Assembly (NCBI GenBank): GCA_947243855.1
Contig: CAMXIK010000008.1
Span: 60,210 to 124,209, forward strand
DNA: 64,000 nucleotides
Direction: 5' to 3'
Origin: an uncultured Lachnospiraceae bacterium
GTDB taxonomy: Bacteria > Bacillota > Clostridia > Lachnospirales > Lachnospiraceae
This document shows positions 43,029 through 52,311 of the stretch, piece by piece. Under the pieces are notes generated by a model. It was not told the origin of the DNA, made no database searches, and saw nothing but the letters and a program-made list of their open reading frames with translations. Position 1 is the stretch's first letter; every line of letters begins with the position of its first letter. The translations under genes were made by a program, and so were the position numbers.

Positions 43029-45543
43029 CACGGTATTTACCCTCGCCGCAAGCAGGCTGCGCTACAACAAAAGCCGCACCCTGCTTACCAGTATTGCCAT
43101 CATGCTTACCGCTATGCTGCTTATGGCCATCGGCACCGTTAGCGTCGCCCTGTTCGACATGAACCGACAGATGTTCTCTGAAATGGATTACCATGCAGTC
43201 TTTAAAGATTTGACCCCCGATCAGGTAACTGTCCTGTCAAAGCATATCAACGTGGAAGCCCTGAGCACCACGGAAACCTTTGCGGATATTGTCAACGGGA
43301 AAATGAACGGCGCTCTTGTCTTTCGGGAAACCATAAAAGACGAGCGGCTTACGGACGAAGGCTCCGCTTCAAATTCACAGACTTTGGAATCGGGACATTA
43401 TCCTGAAACAGAGGATGAAATCTGCTCCTCCCCTATCTTTTTCCGCCGCGTCGGCGCAGAGCCCGTGATCGGCGGCAAAGTGACCCTCTCCTTCCGGGTA
43501 AACGGCAAAGGCGAAATCCAGACCAAAGAATTTACCATCAGCGGCCTCGAACCCGACGTGGAAATTTCCGAAGAGATAGACGACAGCCGTCTTATGTGGG
43601 CCGCCTATGTCTCCAAAACCCTTTTATCGGAATATAAGCAAACCGGGCTTTATGAGCCTTCGTTAAACGCCACTCTACGCGTCTATGGGGAAGAGGAGCT
43701 GACCTATGACGAAATGGCGGATCGGATCAATTCTGTAGCCGCAGATATCGGCGTGGACGAAGCCCATGTAAATCTTAACAAAGAGTATCTTGCCACCGCA
43801 ACCAATCCGGGTACGGAACTGATGGCCATTGTGGCTGTGATCAGCCTGATCGTAATCTTTTTTTCCGCTCTGGTGATCTATAGCATCTATTATGTGGGCG
43901 TAATCACAGACATACAGGAAATCGGCAAGCTGAAAGCCTTGGGCGCATCCCGCCGCCAGATTGCTAAAATGTTTCTCTGGCAGGGCGCTATCGTGTCCGT
44001 CATTGCAATTCCGATTGGACTATTGATCGGGTTCCTATTGCCTTATTTCCTGTTCCCGCTGGTTCTGTACGCATACCAAAGCGGCTCCGCCATCAGCTCC
44101 TACTCCCGCGACGCGGTAGAAGCGGTCATCGGACAGATTCACATGTTCTCTCTGCCCGTTCTGCTTACAACAGCTTTTGCGACACTGATCACTGTGGCTG
44201 TGTCCCTGCGGAAACCTATTCGTCTGGCAAAAAAAGTGTCCCCTGTGGAAGCCATCCGCTATCAGGAAAGCAGTTCCGGACGCAAGAGCCGTAGGGGACA
44301 TAAAGAAGTAAAGGTCTCCAACCTGACCCTTGCCAACCTGACACGAAATAAAAAACGCACCGCCGTCACCATCCTCACGATGGGCTTGAGCTGTGTGCTC
44401 TTCATCTGCGTCTCAGCCGTGTTGAGCAGTATAAGCGTGGAGGATATGGCAAGGCGGAATATTCCCAGAGGCGATTTTCATATTGCACTGGAATATTCCC
44501 TCCACGATAAAGAATATCCCGAAAACAATCTGGACAGTTTGGTACAGCAAGAATACTTTAATGACGCCTTTCTTACACAACTACTTTCCATCGAAGGCAT
44601 AGAATCGGTAGAACGCGAACACGGTAGAATCCTTTCTTCCACAGACAAGGAATCCATTTTGTATGAAGATTACGAAAACCGTCTGCCGCTCTCTTATTTT
44701 ACCAGAGACGAGGCGGCGGCATTAAACGCCGTTTTGAATCAGGGCAGCATTGACTACGACCGCATGACGGCAAATAATGAGATCGCCTACACCAGTGATT
44801 ACTGGTTTAAGCAGTTTGGCCTTTCCCTTGGCGAAACATATCCGCTGACCCTCTATGACGGCAGCCGGGAAATTCCCTTTACAGCCACACTTACCGCTGT
44901 GACAACGCCGGACAACGGCTTCCCTCTCGATATTCCTCCTCTGATTATGACGGAAGATACTTGGAACAGTCTGGGACTGACCTGCGATCCCACCACAGAT
45001 ATTTATCTGTATACGGACGAAACACATTACGACAGCGTAAAAGCGGCGCTTATGGATATTGTGGCGGAAAATGAACATTTTACCCTCTACTCCATGGATG
45101 TAGAGATGAGAATCAGCCGCTCCGGCGTGGGACTGATGAGAGACCCTCTTTATTTGCTTCTTGTGCTGATCGCCGTAATCGGTTTTATCAGCCTGATTAA
45201 CACTATGATTACCAGCATTGTCACCAGAAAGAAGGAGCTTGGTATCTTACAGGCCATCGGACTTTCCGACAGACAGCTTGTCCGTATGCTTGCGGGAGAA
45301 GGGCTGGTTTTTACCGCCGGCACGCTTGTCATCAGCCTGACACTTGGCAATGCCGCCGGGTATGCACTGTTCCTCTGGGCCAAAAAGGAACACATTATGA
45401 GTATCAGCCTCTATCACTATCCCCTCCGGGAAACCATCGGCCTTACGTTGGTTCTGGTTGTGGGACAGCTTCTGATCACTCTGCTGATCCGTAAAAAAAT
45501 GGAAAAAGAAAGTCTAATTGAACGCATTCGGAATCAGGAATAA
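43015..45543 (+). CDS. FtsX-domain ABC permease (antimicrobial peptide type)
   Basis: About 842 residues. It has an N-terminal membrane helix, an external domain (~45-270), a three-helix FtsX unit (~275-410), a fourth inner helix and a second external domain (~450-720). A second FtsX unit (~730-835) starts at LLLVLIAVIGFISLINTM. Both FtsX units carry the coupling loop seen in this family (IGKLKALGASRRQIAKMF and LGILQAIGLSDRQLVRML). This duplicated layout fits exporters or envelope-protein transporters induced by peptides. GAGGTGG precedes ATG 43015. A terminator follows. Confidence 0.92.
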   Translation: MKKTNTVFTLAASRLRYNKSRTLLTSIAIMLTAMLLMAIGTVSVALFDMNRQMFSEMDYHAVFKDLTPDQVTVLSKHINVEALSTTETFADIVNGKMNGALVFRETIKDERLTDEGSASNSQTLESGHYPETEDEICSSPIFFRRVGAEPVIGGKVTLSFRVNGKGEIQTKEFTISGLEPDVEISEEIDDSRLMWAAYVSKTLLSEYKQTGLYEPSLNATLRVYGEEELTYDEMADRINSVAADIGVDEAHVNLNKEYLATATNPGTELMAIVAVISLIVIFFSALVIYSIYYVGVITDIQEIGKLKALGASRRQIAKMFLWQGAIVSVIAIPIGLLIGFLLPYFLFPLVLYAYQSGSAISSYSRDAVEAVIGQIHMFSLPVLLTTAFATLITVAVSLRKPIRLAKKVSPVEAIRYQESSSGRKSRRGHKEVKVSNLTLANLTRNKKRTAVTILTMGLSCVLFICVSAVLSSISVEDMARRNIPRGDFHIALEYSLHDKEYPENNLDSLVQQEYFNDAFLTQLLSIEGIESVEREHGRILSSTDKESILYEDYENRLPLSYFTRDEAAALNAVLNQGSIDYDRMTANNEIAYTSDYWFKQFGLSLGETYPLTLYDGSREIPFTATLTAVTTPDNGFPLDIPPLIMTEDTWNSLGLTCDPTTDIYLYTDETHYDSVKAALMDIVAENEHFTLYSMDVEMRISRSGVGLMRDPLYLLLVLIAVIGFISLINTMITSIVTRKKELGILQAIGLSDRQLVRMLAGEGLVFTAGTLVISLTLGNAAGYALFLWAKKEHIMSISLYHYPLRETIGLTLVLVVGQLLITLLIRKKMEKESLIERIRNQE

Positions 45544-45552
45544 AAGACAAGA

Positions 45553-45582
45553 GCCGTCAGAGCGTTACTTCACCCTGACGGC
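45553..45582. terminator. shared terminator between the ABC permease and fabH
   Basis: GCCGTCAG pairs with CTGACGGC around a 14-nt loop, between two convergent genes. T-rich sequence follows on the plus strand; A-rich sequence (T-rich on minus) precedes it. Confidence 0.75.
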
Positions 45583-45609
45583 TTATCGTTTATGAATCCG
45601 TGTTCTCTC

Positions 45610-46575
45610 TTACCACTCCACCACCGCGCTGGCCCATGTCAACCCGCCGCCAAAACCGCTGAGTGCAACCTTCATGCCCGGCTTTAACAAACCGTTTCGG
45701 TTCATTTCATCGAGCAGGATCGGCACGCTGGCCGCAGAAATATTTCCGCAGTGATCCAAACTGATCGGGAACTTATCCTCGTTCACATGCAGCCGTTTGG
45801 ACACCGACTGGATAATACGGATGTTCGCTTGATGCAGGGCAAAGTAGTCGATTTCCGCCGCCGTAAGTCCCGCCGCCTCAATGGTCTTTTGCAGGGACGC
45901 TGGCACTGTAGTCACCGCAAACTTATAAACCTCCTGCCCGTCCATATGAACATAAGAAAGCTTCTGGTAATTCTTAATCAAGGGGTTGTTATTTGCCCGC
46001 CCCGGACAGGCAAGCACATCGCCCTTTGTCCCATCAGAGCCTTGGTCAAACGAAAGCAGACCATAGTTTTCATCCGCACGCACTACCGCCGCGCCCGCGC
46101 CGTCGCCAAAAAGCACACAGGTACTCCTGTCCTCCCAATCCACAATCTTAGAAAGCGTCTCCGCGCCCAAAATCAAAGCCGTCCGGTAAAGCCCAGCCTG
46201 TATATAGGCATTCGCAATGTTAAGCGCAAACATAAAACCGGAGCAGGCCGCATTGATGTCAAAGGCAACCGCCCTGTCCGCGCCGATGGCCGCCTGAACC
46301 TCACAGGCGCAGGCTGGCGTCACAAAGTCCCCCGACACCGTTCCCAAAATAATCAAGTCGATTTCCGCCGCCGTCACACCCGCATTTTCCATGGCTTGTT
46401 TTGCCGCCTCGATGGACATGCTTGCCGTCGTTTCCTCCACCGCCAGATGCCGTTTCTTAATGCCAGTCCTGCTGCTGATCCATTCGTCCGAAGTGTCCAT
46501 ATATTTTGACAGATCGTCATTTGTCACCACTGCCTTTGGCAGACAGCTTCCTGTTCCTATAATTCTTGTTTTCAC
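45610..46575 (-). CDS. fabH: 3-oxoacyl-ACP synthase III
   Basis: A 321-residue condensing enzyme that starts fatty-acid synthesis from acyl-CoA and malonyl-ACP. The catalytic triad is intact: C111 in NAACSGF, His in LHQANIRI and Asn in CGNISAAS. Translation begins at GTG 46575 with GGAGAG 5-6 nt upstream. It is the last gene of the fabD-to-fabH unit, whereas in many Firmicutes fabH is first. It lies 63 bp after the nitronate monooxygenase-like gene and ends at a shared terminator. Confidence 0.95.
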   Translation of the reverse strand: MKTRIIGTGSCLPKAVVTNDDLSKYMDTSDEWISSRTGIKKRHLAVEETTASMSIEAAKQAMENAGVTAAEIDLIILGTVSGDFVTPACACEVQAAIGADRAVAFDINAACSGFMFALNIANAYIQAGLYRTALILGAETLSKIVDWEDRSTCVLFGDGAGAAVVRADENYGLLSFDQGSDGTKGDVLACPGRANNNPLIKNYQKLSYVHMDGQEVYKFAVTTVPASLQKTIEAAGLTAAEIDYFALHQANIRIIQSVSKRLHVNEDKFPISLDHCGNISAASVPILLDEMNRNGLLKPGMKVALSGFGGGLTWASAVVEW

Positions 46576-46638
46576 ACTATCTCTCCCACTTATAATTGCT
46601 TTTCACCACAGTGCACGCTCGAAAAACCTTCGGTTTCC

Positions 46639-47694
46639 TTACGAAAACTCCTCCATAATGTCCTTCACATGCTCCAAATGAGTCGCGCGGTAAGCGTTCG
46701 CCCCGCAGAAAAGGAGCGCGTCGTCCACCTTTCCCTTCACCGCATTGACAAGGGCGTCCGTAATGCAGTAAGGCGTATCCGCTCCCTTACAGGTACTGAT
46801 GCAGAGATGGCATTTTTCATGGGGAATCTGCCCCTCCTTCGCCCGCTTCATAAACGGATTTAAAATCGCTCGTCCGGGCATTCCTACTGGACTCTGCACG
46901 ATCACGATATCTTCCTTCTTCGCGTCGATATAACTCTGTTTATAAGCTGAGTCCGCATCACATTCGTAAGTCGTCACAAACCGGGTCGCCATCTGCACGC
47001 CGGAAGCGCCCATTTCCAGATAATGTTCCATATCGTCTCGCGTGTAGACGCCGCCTGCCATGACGACCGGAATACTTGTTCCGTGTTCGGCCGCCGTCTC
47101 GTTGACCTTCTCTATAATCGACTTTACTTCCTCGTCATAATGAAGCCCCTCAATATCGTCAAGCTGCTCCCTGTGGAAACCCAAATGGCCGCCCGCCAAA
47201 GGCCCCTCTATCACGATCAGATCTGGCAGCCTGCTGTATTTTTTCCACCAATACCGCATAATCACCTGCGCGGACTTCACGCTGGACACGATGGGCGCCA
47301 GTTTCGTCTTCGCCGCACCCACCAGCTTTGGCAAATCCATGGGCAGTCCCGCCCCGGAAATAATCAGATCGATTCCCGCCGCCACCGCCGCTTTCACATA
47401 TTCCTCATATTTTCTAGTAGCTACCATGATATTCACGCCCAAAATACCGCCTCCCGCGATCTGACGCGCCTTTTTGATCTCGCTCCCTATGGCCCGCAGA
47501 TTCGCGCCGATGGGGTCTGTATCAAAATCCGGCTCACGGTAGCCGATCTGCGCTGTGGAGATCACACCGATACCGCCCTCCGCCGCCACTGCGCCTGCGA
47601 GGGAAGAAAGGCTTATACCGACTCCCATACCGCCCTGTATGACGGGTATACGTGCCACAAGTTCTCCTACCCGCAAAGGTTTTATATTACCCAT
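46639..47694 (-). CDS. nitronate monooxygenase/FabK-like flavoprotein
   Basis: A 351-residue TIM-barrel FMN protein of the 2-nitropropane dioxygenase family. It has PVIQGGMGVGISLSSLAGAVAAEGGIG at the N-terminus, GGHLGFH (active-site His region), and an AGGVYTRDDME phosphate loop. The C-terminal cysteine-rich segment CHLCISTCKGADTPYC is absent from the true FabK at 51.4 kb. That insertion may bind a metal or cluster. Placement inside the fab unit suggests a lipid role such as alternative enoyl reductase or detoxification, but this is unproven. Confidence 0.82.
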   Translation of the reverse strand: MGNIKPLRVGELVARIPVIQGGMGVGISLSSLAGAVAAEGGIGVISTAQIGYREPDFDTDPIGANLRAIGSEIKKARQIAGGGILGVNIMVATRKYEEYVKAAVAAGIDLIISGAGLPMDLPKLVGAAKTKLAPIVSSVKSAQVIMRYWWKKYSRLPDLIVIEGPLAGGHLGFHREQLDDIEGLHYDEEVKSIIEKVNETAAEHGTSIPVVMAGGVYTRDDMEHYLEMGASGVQMATRFVTTYECDADSAYKQSYIDAKKEDIVIVQSPVGMPGRAILNPFMKRAKEGQIPHEKCHLCISTCKGADTPYCITDALVNAVKGKVDDALLFCGANAYRATHLEHVKDIMEEFS

Positions 47695-47736
47695 TTTTCT
47701 CTGCCCAGCCTTTCCGATCCTCCAATGACATGCTTC

Positions 47737-48171
47737 TTATGCCTCTCCAATAGCAAAAGTAAGCTCCGCCTGTGCCACCAACTTGCCGTCCACATAAGCT
47801 TTCCCTGCGCCTACGCCAATGGGTCCCTTTACTTTGATAATTTCCGTTTCCAGCATAAGCACATCGCCCGGCGTCACCTTACCCTTAAATTTCGCGTTAT
47901 TGATCGCCGCAAAGTACGCGGTTTTTCCCTTAAATTCAGGCTGGCTTAAGATAGCCACCGCGCCAGTCTGGGCAAGCGCCTCTATGATCAGCACGCCCGG
48001 CATCACCGGCTCTCCCGGAAAATGCCCCGCAAAGAAAGGCTCGTTGTAGGTAACGCATTTCTTCGCCACCACCTTTTTTCCCGCTTCCATCTCCTCAATC
48101 GTATCGATCAGCATAAAGGGCTGTCTGTGGGGAATGATCTCCATGATCTCCTTCGCCGTCATCAAAGACAT
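47737..48171 (-). CDS. fabZ: 3-hydroxyacyl-ACP dehydratase
   Basis: A 144-residue hot-dog-fold dehydratase. The catalytic motif PHRQPFMLID (His) and the central FAGHFPGEPVMPGVLIIEALAQ helix with Glu are both present. It removes water from 3-hydroxyacyl-ACP during elongation. GGAGG lies 8 nt before the ATG. It is 39 bp after fabF; no accB lies between them, unlike many Clostridia. Confidence 0.95.
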   Translation of the reverse strand: MSLMTAKEIMEIIPHRQPFMLIDTIEEMEAGKKVVAKKCVTYNEPFFAGHFPGEPVMPGVLIIEALAQTGAVAILSQPEFKGKTAYFAAINNAKFKGKVTPGDVLMLETEIIKVKGPIGVGAGKAYVDGKLVAQAELTFAIGEA

Positions 48172-48210
48172 GTCTGTTTTCCTCCTTTACCTGTGAATCA
48201 TTCCATAGAA

Positions 48211-49446
48211 TTATCCACGGAACTTCTTCACCAACAAGCTGGCGTTATGTCCGCCGAATCCAAGAGAATTGGAAAGGGCATACTCAAACGCTTCCTCATA
48301 GGGTTCTTTACAATAATTCAAATCGCACTCTTCGTCAGGTATCTGATAACCCACCGTCCTGTGGATATAGCCTTCCTCAAGCTCTTTCACACAGGTGACA
48401 AACTCAATCGCTCCCGCCGCGCCCAAAAGGTGTCCCACCATGGACTTTGTGGAATTAATCTTAAGATCCTTCGCATGGTCGCCGAAGAGCAGCTTAATCG
48501 CTCTCGTCTCAAAGAGATCGTTGTGATGGGTGCTTGTTCCATGAGCGTTAATATAAGTAATATCGTCCGTGGTCAATCCCGCATCTTTGATCGCATACTC
48601 CATAGCCTTTGCCGCGCCTGCGCCGTCTTCCGCAGGGGAAGTGATGTGGAACGCGTCGGAAGAGCAGCCGTAGCCCGCCACTTCCGCGTAAATCTTTGCG
48701 CCTCTCGCTTTCGCGTGCTCCAATTCCTCAAGCACTACGATGCCCGCGCCCTCGCCCATGACAAAACCGTTTCTTTCCTTATCAAAAGGAATCGAACATC
48801 TTTCAGGATCTTCTGAAAAGGACAGCGCCGTCAGTGCGGAAAAGCCGCCAATGCCGATCGGACAAACGCTTCCCTCCGTACCGCCCGCTACCATCACGTC
48901 CGCATCGCCGTACTGAATCGAACGGAACGCCTCGCCAATCGAATTTGTACCCGTAGCGCAAGCCGTCACCACATTGATGCTCTTGCCCTTCAGGCCGAAC
49001 TGGATTGACACATTGCCCGCCGCCATATTAGATATCGTCAAGGGCACAAAAAGCGGCTCAATCCTGCCGGGGCCTTTTTCCAACAGCCGACTATGGGCGC
49101 GCTCCATCGCCTGCAAGGAGCCTGTACCGGAACCTACCGCCACGCCGACCCGGTAAGGGTCTTCCTTTTCCATATCCAGTCCCGCGTCTTCCATGGCTTC
49201 CTTCGTCGCCGCTACCGCATACTGGGAAAAAAGCTCCATTCTTTTAGCCGCCTTGAAGTCCATATAGTTCTTTCCTTCAAAACCCTTGACCTCCGCCGCT
49301 AATTTACACTTAAAATCCGCCGCGTCAAATCTGGTGATTGGCGCAAATCCGATCTTTCCCTGCTTCACACCATCCCAGAACTCATCGACGCTCAGTCCGA
49401 TGGGGGTAATCGCTCCCATCCCTGTTACTACTACTCTTCTGCTCAT
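48211..49446 (-). CDS. fabF: 3-oxoacyl-ACP synthase II
   Basis: A 411-residue elongating condensing enzyme with C163 in VVTACATG, and the two His residues in NAHGTSTHHND and KSMVGHLLGAAG. It extends acyl-ACP with malonyl-ACP. ATG 49446 is chosen because AAAGGAG lies just upstream; the longer frame from 49542 would translate the intergenic hairpins. The 133-bp spacer to fabG holds two inverted repeats, unlike the short spacers elsewhere in the unit. Confidence 0.95.
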   Translation of the reverse strand: MSRRVVVTGMGAITPIGLSVDEFWDGVKQGKIGFAPITRFDAADFKCKLAAEVKGFEGKNYMDFKAAKRMELFSQYAVAATKEAMEDAGLDMEKEDPYRVGVAVGSGTGSLQAMERAHSRLLEKGPGRIEPLFVPLTISNMAAGNVSIQFGLKGKSINVVTACATGTNSIGEAFRSIQYGDADVMVAGGTEGSVCPIGIGGFSALTALSFSEDPERCSIPFDKERNGFVMGEGAGIVVLEELEHAKARGAKIYAEVAGYGCSSDAFHITSPAEDGAGAAKAMEYAIKDAGLTTDDITYINAHGTSTHHNDLFETRAIKLLFGDHAKDLKINSTKSMVGHLLGAAGAIEFVTCVKELEEGYIHRTVGYQIPDEECDLNYCKEPYEEAFEYALSNSLGFGGHNASLLVKKFRG

Positions 49447-49496
49447 ATTTAACTCCTTTCCTGCTAAACTCGCAAACCCGCGTTGCCGCGCTCTCT

Positions 49497-49568
49497 GTCC
49501 GATTCCATCGGACGTTTGCTCGTTAACGCCGCCGAAAAACAAATGCCGCTTCGCGTCGCTTGTTTTTC
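49497..49568. promoter_or_regulatory. stem-loops in the fabG-fabF spacer
   Basis: GTCCGAT-TCC-ATCGGAC (49497-49513) is a 7-bp hairpin. GAAAAACAA (49534-49542) pairs with TTGTTTTTC (49560-49568), extendable by flanking GCCGC/GCGGC. On the transcribed strand the second stem's right arm is U-rich, so it may attenuate or process the fab mRNA. Confidence 0.5.
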
Positions 49569-49579
49569 TGTCGCGGCTG

Positions 49580-50320
49580 TTACATCGCCATTCCCCCGTC
49601 TACCGAGAGAACCTGTCCCGTAATATAAGCCGCCTTATCGCTGGCCAGAAACGCAACTGCTTCCGCAATGTCCTTCGTTGTCCCCACACGTTTCAGGGGA
49701 ATCTGTGCAACCGTCGCCTCCTTAGCCGTATCGGTCATGGCCTGCGTCATATCCGTATCAATAAAACCGGGCGCCACTGCATTTACCGTGATATTCCTGC
49801 TGGCAAGCTCTCTCGCCATGGATTTTGTCAGGCCGATCACACCCGCCTTGGACGCCGCGTAATTTGCCTGCCCCGCATTGCCCAAAATGCCTGTAACAGA
49901 AGAAAGGTTGATAATCCTGCCCGCTTTCTGCTTTAGGAAAGGACGGTACATGTGTTTCATGGTATTAAACGTGCCCTTCAAATTGGTATCTATGACAGCG
50001 TCGAAATCTTCCTCCGTCATCTTAATCATCAGATTATCCTTCGTGATACCCGCGTTATTCACCAAAATATCAATGCGTCCGAACTCGGCAAGCATGTCCG
50101 TGATCATCTCACCGCAGGCTTCGAAATCCGCTACGCTGCATTGCACGGCGACCGCTTTTCTTCCCATCGCCTTGATTTTTTCCACCACTTCCTCGGCCTT
50201 TTCCTTGGAACCGTTATAATTCACAATCACATCCGCCCCGTATTCCGCAAGGGTCAACGCAATCTCTCTTCCGATCCCCCGTCCTGCGCCTGTCACGAGA
50301 GCTACCTTACCACTTAACAT
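49580..50320 (-). CDS. fabG: 3-oxoacyl-ACP reductase
   Basis: A 246-residue short-chain dehydrogenase. The NADPH-binding [11 protein letters not shown], the NNAG motif, S141, and the catalytic Y154-AAS-K158 are all present. It reduces 3-oxoacyl-ACP in each elongation cycle. GGAGG lies before the ATG. It follows fabD by 42 bp in the same unit. Confidence 0.96.
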   Translation of the reverse strand: MLSGKVALVTGAGRGIGREIALTLAEYGADVIVNYNGSKEKAEEVVEKIKAMGRKAVAVQCSVADFEACGEMITDMLAEFGRIDILVNNAGITKDNLMIKMTEEDFDAVIDTNLKGTFNTMKHMYRPFLKQKAGRIINLSSVTGILGNAGQANYAASKAGVIGLTKSMARELASRNITVNAVAPGFIDTDMTQAMTDTAKEATVAQIPLKRVGTTKDIAEAVAFLASDKAAYITGQVLSVDGGMAM

Positions 50321-50362
50321 GTCCGTCCTCCTTTTTCCACTGTCAAAGCCTTTTATTCTTCG

Positions 50363-51271
50363 TTAGGAAAGCTTCTCCAGATCTTCGATTTTCTCTATAT
50401 TAATGACTTTCATATCGCGATTGATTTTCCGCATAAATCCGGACAGGGTCTTGCCCGGCCCGATCTCAATAAAGGTATCCACGCCGTCCGCAATCATCCG
50501 TTCCACGGTCTGCTGCCACCTCACGGAAGAAGATACCTGTTTCTCCAAAAGGGGCTTCACCTGTTCCTTATCAGTCACATAATCCGCCGTCACATTCGCA
50601 ATGTAAGGAATCGCGATATCATGAATCTCCACATTCTCAAGCTCCTTGGCAAGCTTCTCTCCCGCGCCTACAAGAAGCGGGGAATGGAAAGGGCCGCTCA
50701 CATTCAATTTAACGCACCTCTTCGCCCCTGCTTCCGTCAGTTTCTCTACTGCCGCCTGCGCCGCGCCTTCCTCTCCTGTAATGACAATCTGTCCTGGGCA
50801 GTTATAGTTTGCTATCGTAACCATTCCAGGCGTCTCCTCGCAGATCTTCTCAATTACCGCCGTATCCAACCCAAGCACAGCTACCATGGCGCCGCCCTGA
50901 GGCACTGCTTCCTGCATGTAAATACCGCGCTTACGCACTACCTGAAACACATCTTCTGGACTCATCACGCCGCTTGCCACAAGCGCTCCGTACTCTCCAA
51001 GGCTTAAGCCTCCTGTTACATCAGGTTTTATGCCCTTTTCCTCCACCGCTTTTAACATGGCAACCTCGGCCGCCAGCATAGCGATCTGGGTGTATTCCGT
51101 AATATTGATCTGCTCATTCTCCTCGAAGCAGAGCGCCGTAACATCAAGTCCGCTGGCCCTGCCTGCCAGCTCAAACATCTCCTTGCAGACCGGAATCTGT
51201 TCGTAAAAATCCTTACCCATTCCCACATACTGCGCTCCCTGTCCCGGGAACATAAACGCTGTCTTTCCCAT
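50363..51271 (-). CDS. fabD: malonyl-CoA:ACP transacylase
   Basis: A 302-residue transacylase with FPGQGAQYVGMG at the start, the nucleophile S90 in GLSLGEY, and GPFHSPLL containing the catalytic His. It loads malonyl groups onto ACP. ATG 51271 is supported by GGAAGGG upstream; the frame opening at 51310 would begin just ahead of the operator. The gene opens its own transcription unit: a terminator follows fabK, and a FabT-like operator lies at 51319-51335. Confidence 0.95.
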   Translation of the reverse strand: MGKTAFMFPGQGAQYVGMGKDFYEQIPVCKEMFELAGRASGLDVTALCFEENEQINITEYTQIAMLAAEVAMLKAVEEKGIKPDVTGGLSLGEYGALVASGVMSPEDVFQVVRKRGIYMQEAVPQGGAMVAVLGLDTAVIEKICEETPGMVTIANYNCPGQIVITGEEGAAQAAVEKLTEAGAKRCVKLNVSGPFHSPLLVGAGEKLAKELENVEIHDIAIPYIANVTADYVTDKEQVKPLLEKQVSSSVRWQQTVERMIADGVDTFIEIGPGKTLSGFMRKINRDMKVINIEKIEDLEKLS

Positions 51272-51318
51272 AATAGAATCCCTTCCTTTCCTAACCGTTT
51301 TCTCTTCCAAAACAAAAT

Positions 51319-51335
51319 ATTTTGAATTTCAAAGT
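51319..51335. promoter_or_regulatory. FabT-like operator upstream of fabD
   Basis: ATTTTGAATTTCAAAGT has the same TTTGA-N3-TCAAA core as the fabT and acpP sites. It lies between the fabK terminator and the fabD ribosome site, where the fabD promoter must be. I could not assign -35 and -10 boxes with confidence. Confidence 0.65.
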
Positions 51336-51344
51336 AATTGTCGG

Positions 51345-51372
51345 AAGAAAAAGGCAAGCCGCACAGCTTGCC
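51345..51372 (-). terminator. rho-independent terminator after fabK
   Basis: On the minus strand GGCAAGC and GCTTGCC form a 7-bp stem with a 6-nt loop, followed directly by TTTTTCTT. It starts 6 bp after the fabK stop and splits the fab cluster into two units. Confidence 0.85.
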
Positions 51373-51377
51373 CTATA

Positions 51378-52301
51378 TTAGCTGTTTAAAAGTGTCTTGG
51401 CCTCCGTCATAATTTCCTGAACGATCTCTGCACAGGTCTGCTCCTTCTTTACCATTCCGGCAATCTGACCCGCCATGATGGTGCCAGCCACCATATCGCC
51501 CTCCACGACAGCCTTACGCAGAGAACCCAGCGTGAGTTTTTCCATCTCCTCAAAGGACGCGCCGTCCTTTTCCATCTGTAGATATTCTCTGGTCAGCTTG
51601 TTACGGATCTGGCGAACCGGATGTCCGTTTGACCGGCCTGTCACTTCCGAATCTATGTCCTTCGCCGCAATCACTTTCTTTTTATAATTCTCATGTACCG
51701 TACATTCCTTTGCCACAAGAAATCTCGTGCCAATCTGCACGGCTTCCGCCCCCAGCATCCTTGCCGCAGCAAAGCCTCTGCCATCCGCGATACCGCCTGC
51801 CGCTATCACGGGAATGTTCACAGCGTCTACCACCTGTGGTACAAGCGTCATGGTGGTGGCCTCGCCGATATGCCCGCCGGACTCCATTCCTTCTGCAATC
51901 ACAGCGTCCGCGCCCGCGCGCTCCATCATCTTTGCAAGAGCAACGCTCGCTACCACCGGAATCACCTTGATCCCCGCTTCCTTCCAAATCGCCATGTACT
52001 TGCCCGGATTGCCCGCGCCGGTGGTCACCACTTTGACGCCTTCTTCCACAATCATTTTAGCAATATCGTCCGCCTCGGGATTCATAAGCATCACATTTAC
52101 ACCGAAGGGCTTATCTGTCAGTTCTTTGGTTTTCTGCACCTGTTCCCGCACAAAAGCTGCCGGAGCGCCTCCTGCACCAATAATGCCAAGCGCGCCCGCC
52201 TCAGACGCCGCTGCCGCCAGATGGTACTCCGCAACCCAAGCCATGCCGCCCTGCAGGATCGGATACTCGATCCCCAAAAGCTCTGTTATCTTTGTTTTCA
52301 T
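51378..52301 (-). CDS. fabK: enoyl-ACP reductase II (FMN-dependent)
   Basis: A 307-residue FMN TIM-barrel enzyme: YPILQGGMAWVAEYHLAAAASEAGALGIIG, then GVNVML, ESGGHIGEATT (catalytic His region) and IAAGGIADGRG phosphate loop. FabK replaces the triclosan-sensitive FabI in streptococci and many Clostridia and completes each elongation cycle using NAD(P)H. It follows acpP by 10 bp, forming a two-gene unit that ends at the terminator just after its stop. Confidence 0.95.
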   Translation of the reverse strand: MKTKITELLGIEYPILQGGMAWVAEYHLAAAASEAGALGIIGAGGAPAAFVREQVQKTKELTDKPFGVNVMLMNPEADDIAKMIVEEGVKVVTTGAGNPGKYMAIWKEAGIKVIPVVASVALAKMMERAGADAVIAEGMESGGHIGEATTMTLVPQVVDAVNIPVIAAGGIADGRGFAAARMLGAEAVQIGTRFLVAKECTVHENYKKKVIAAKDIDSEVTGRSNGHPVRQIRNKLTREYLQMEKDGASFEEMEKLTLGSLRKAVVEGDMVAGTIMAGQIAGMVKKEQTCAEIVQEIMTEAKTLLNS

Positions 52302-52311
52302 GTTTATACTC

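Noticed and set aside
47023..48816. Plus-strand open frames of about 260-310 codons across the fab genes
   Set aside because: They lie antisense to nmo, fabZ and fabF, whose catalytic motifs are intact; their His/Arg/Cys-rich translations look like antisense reading.
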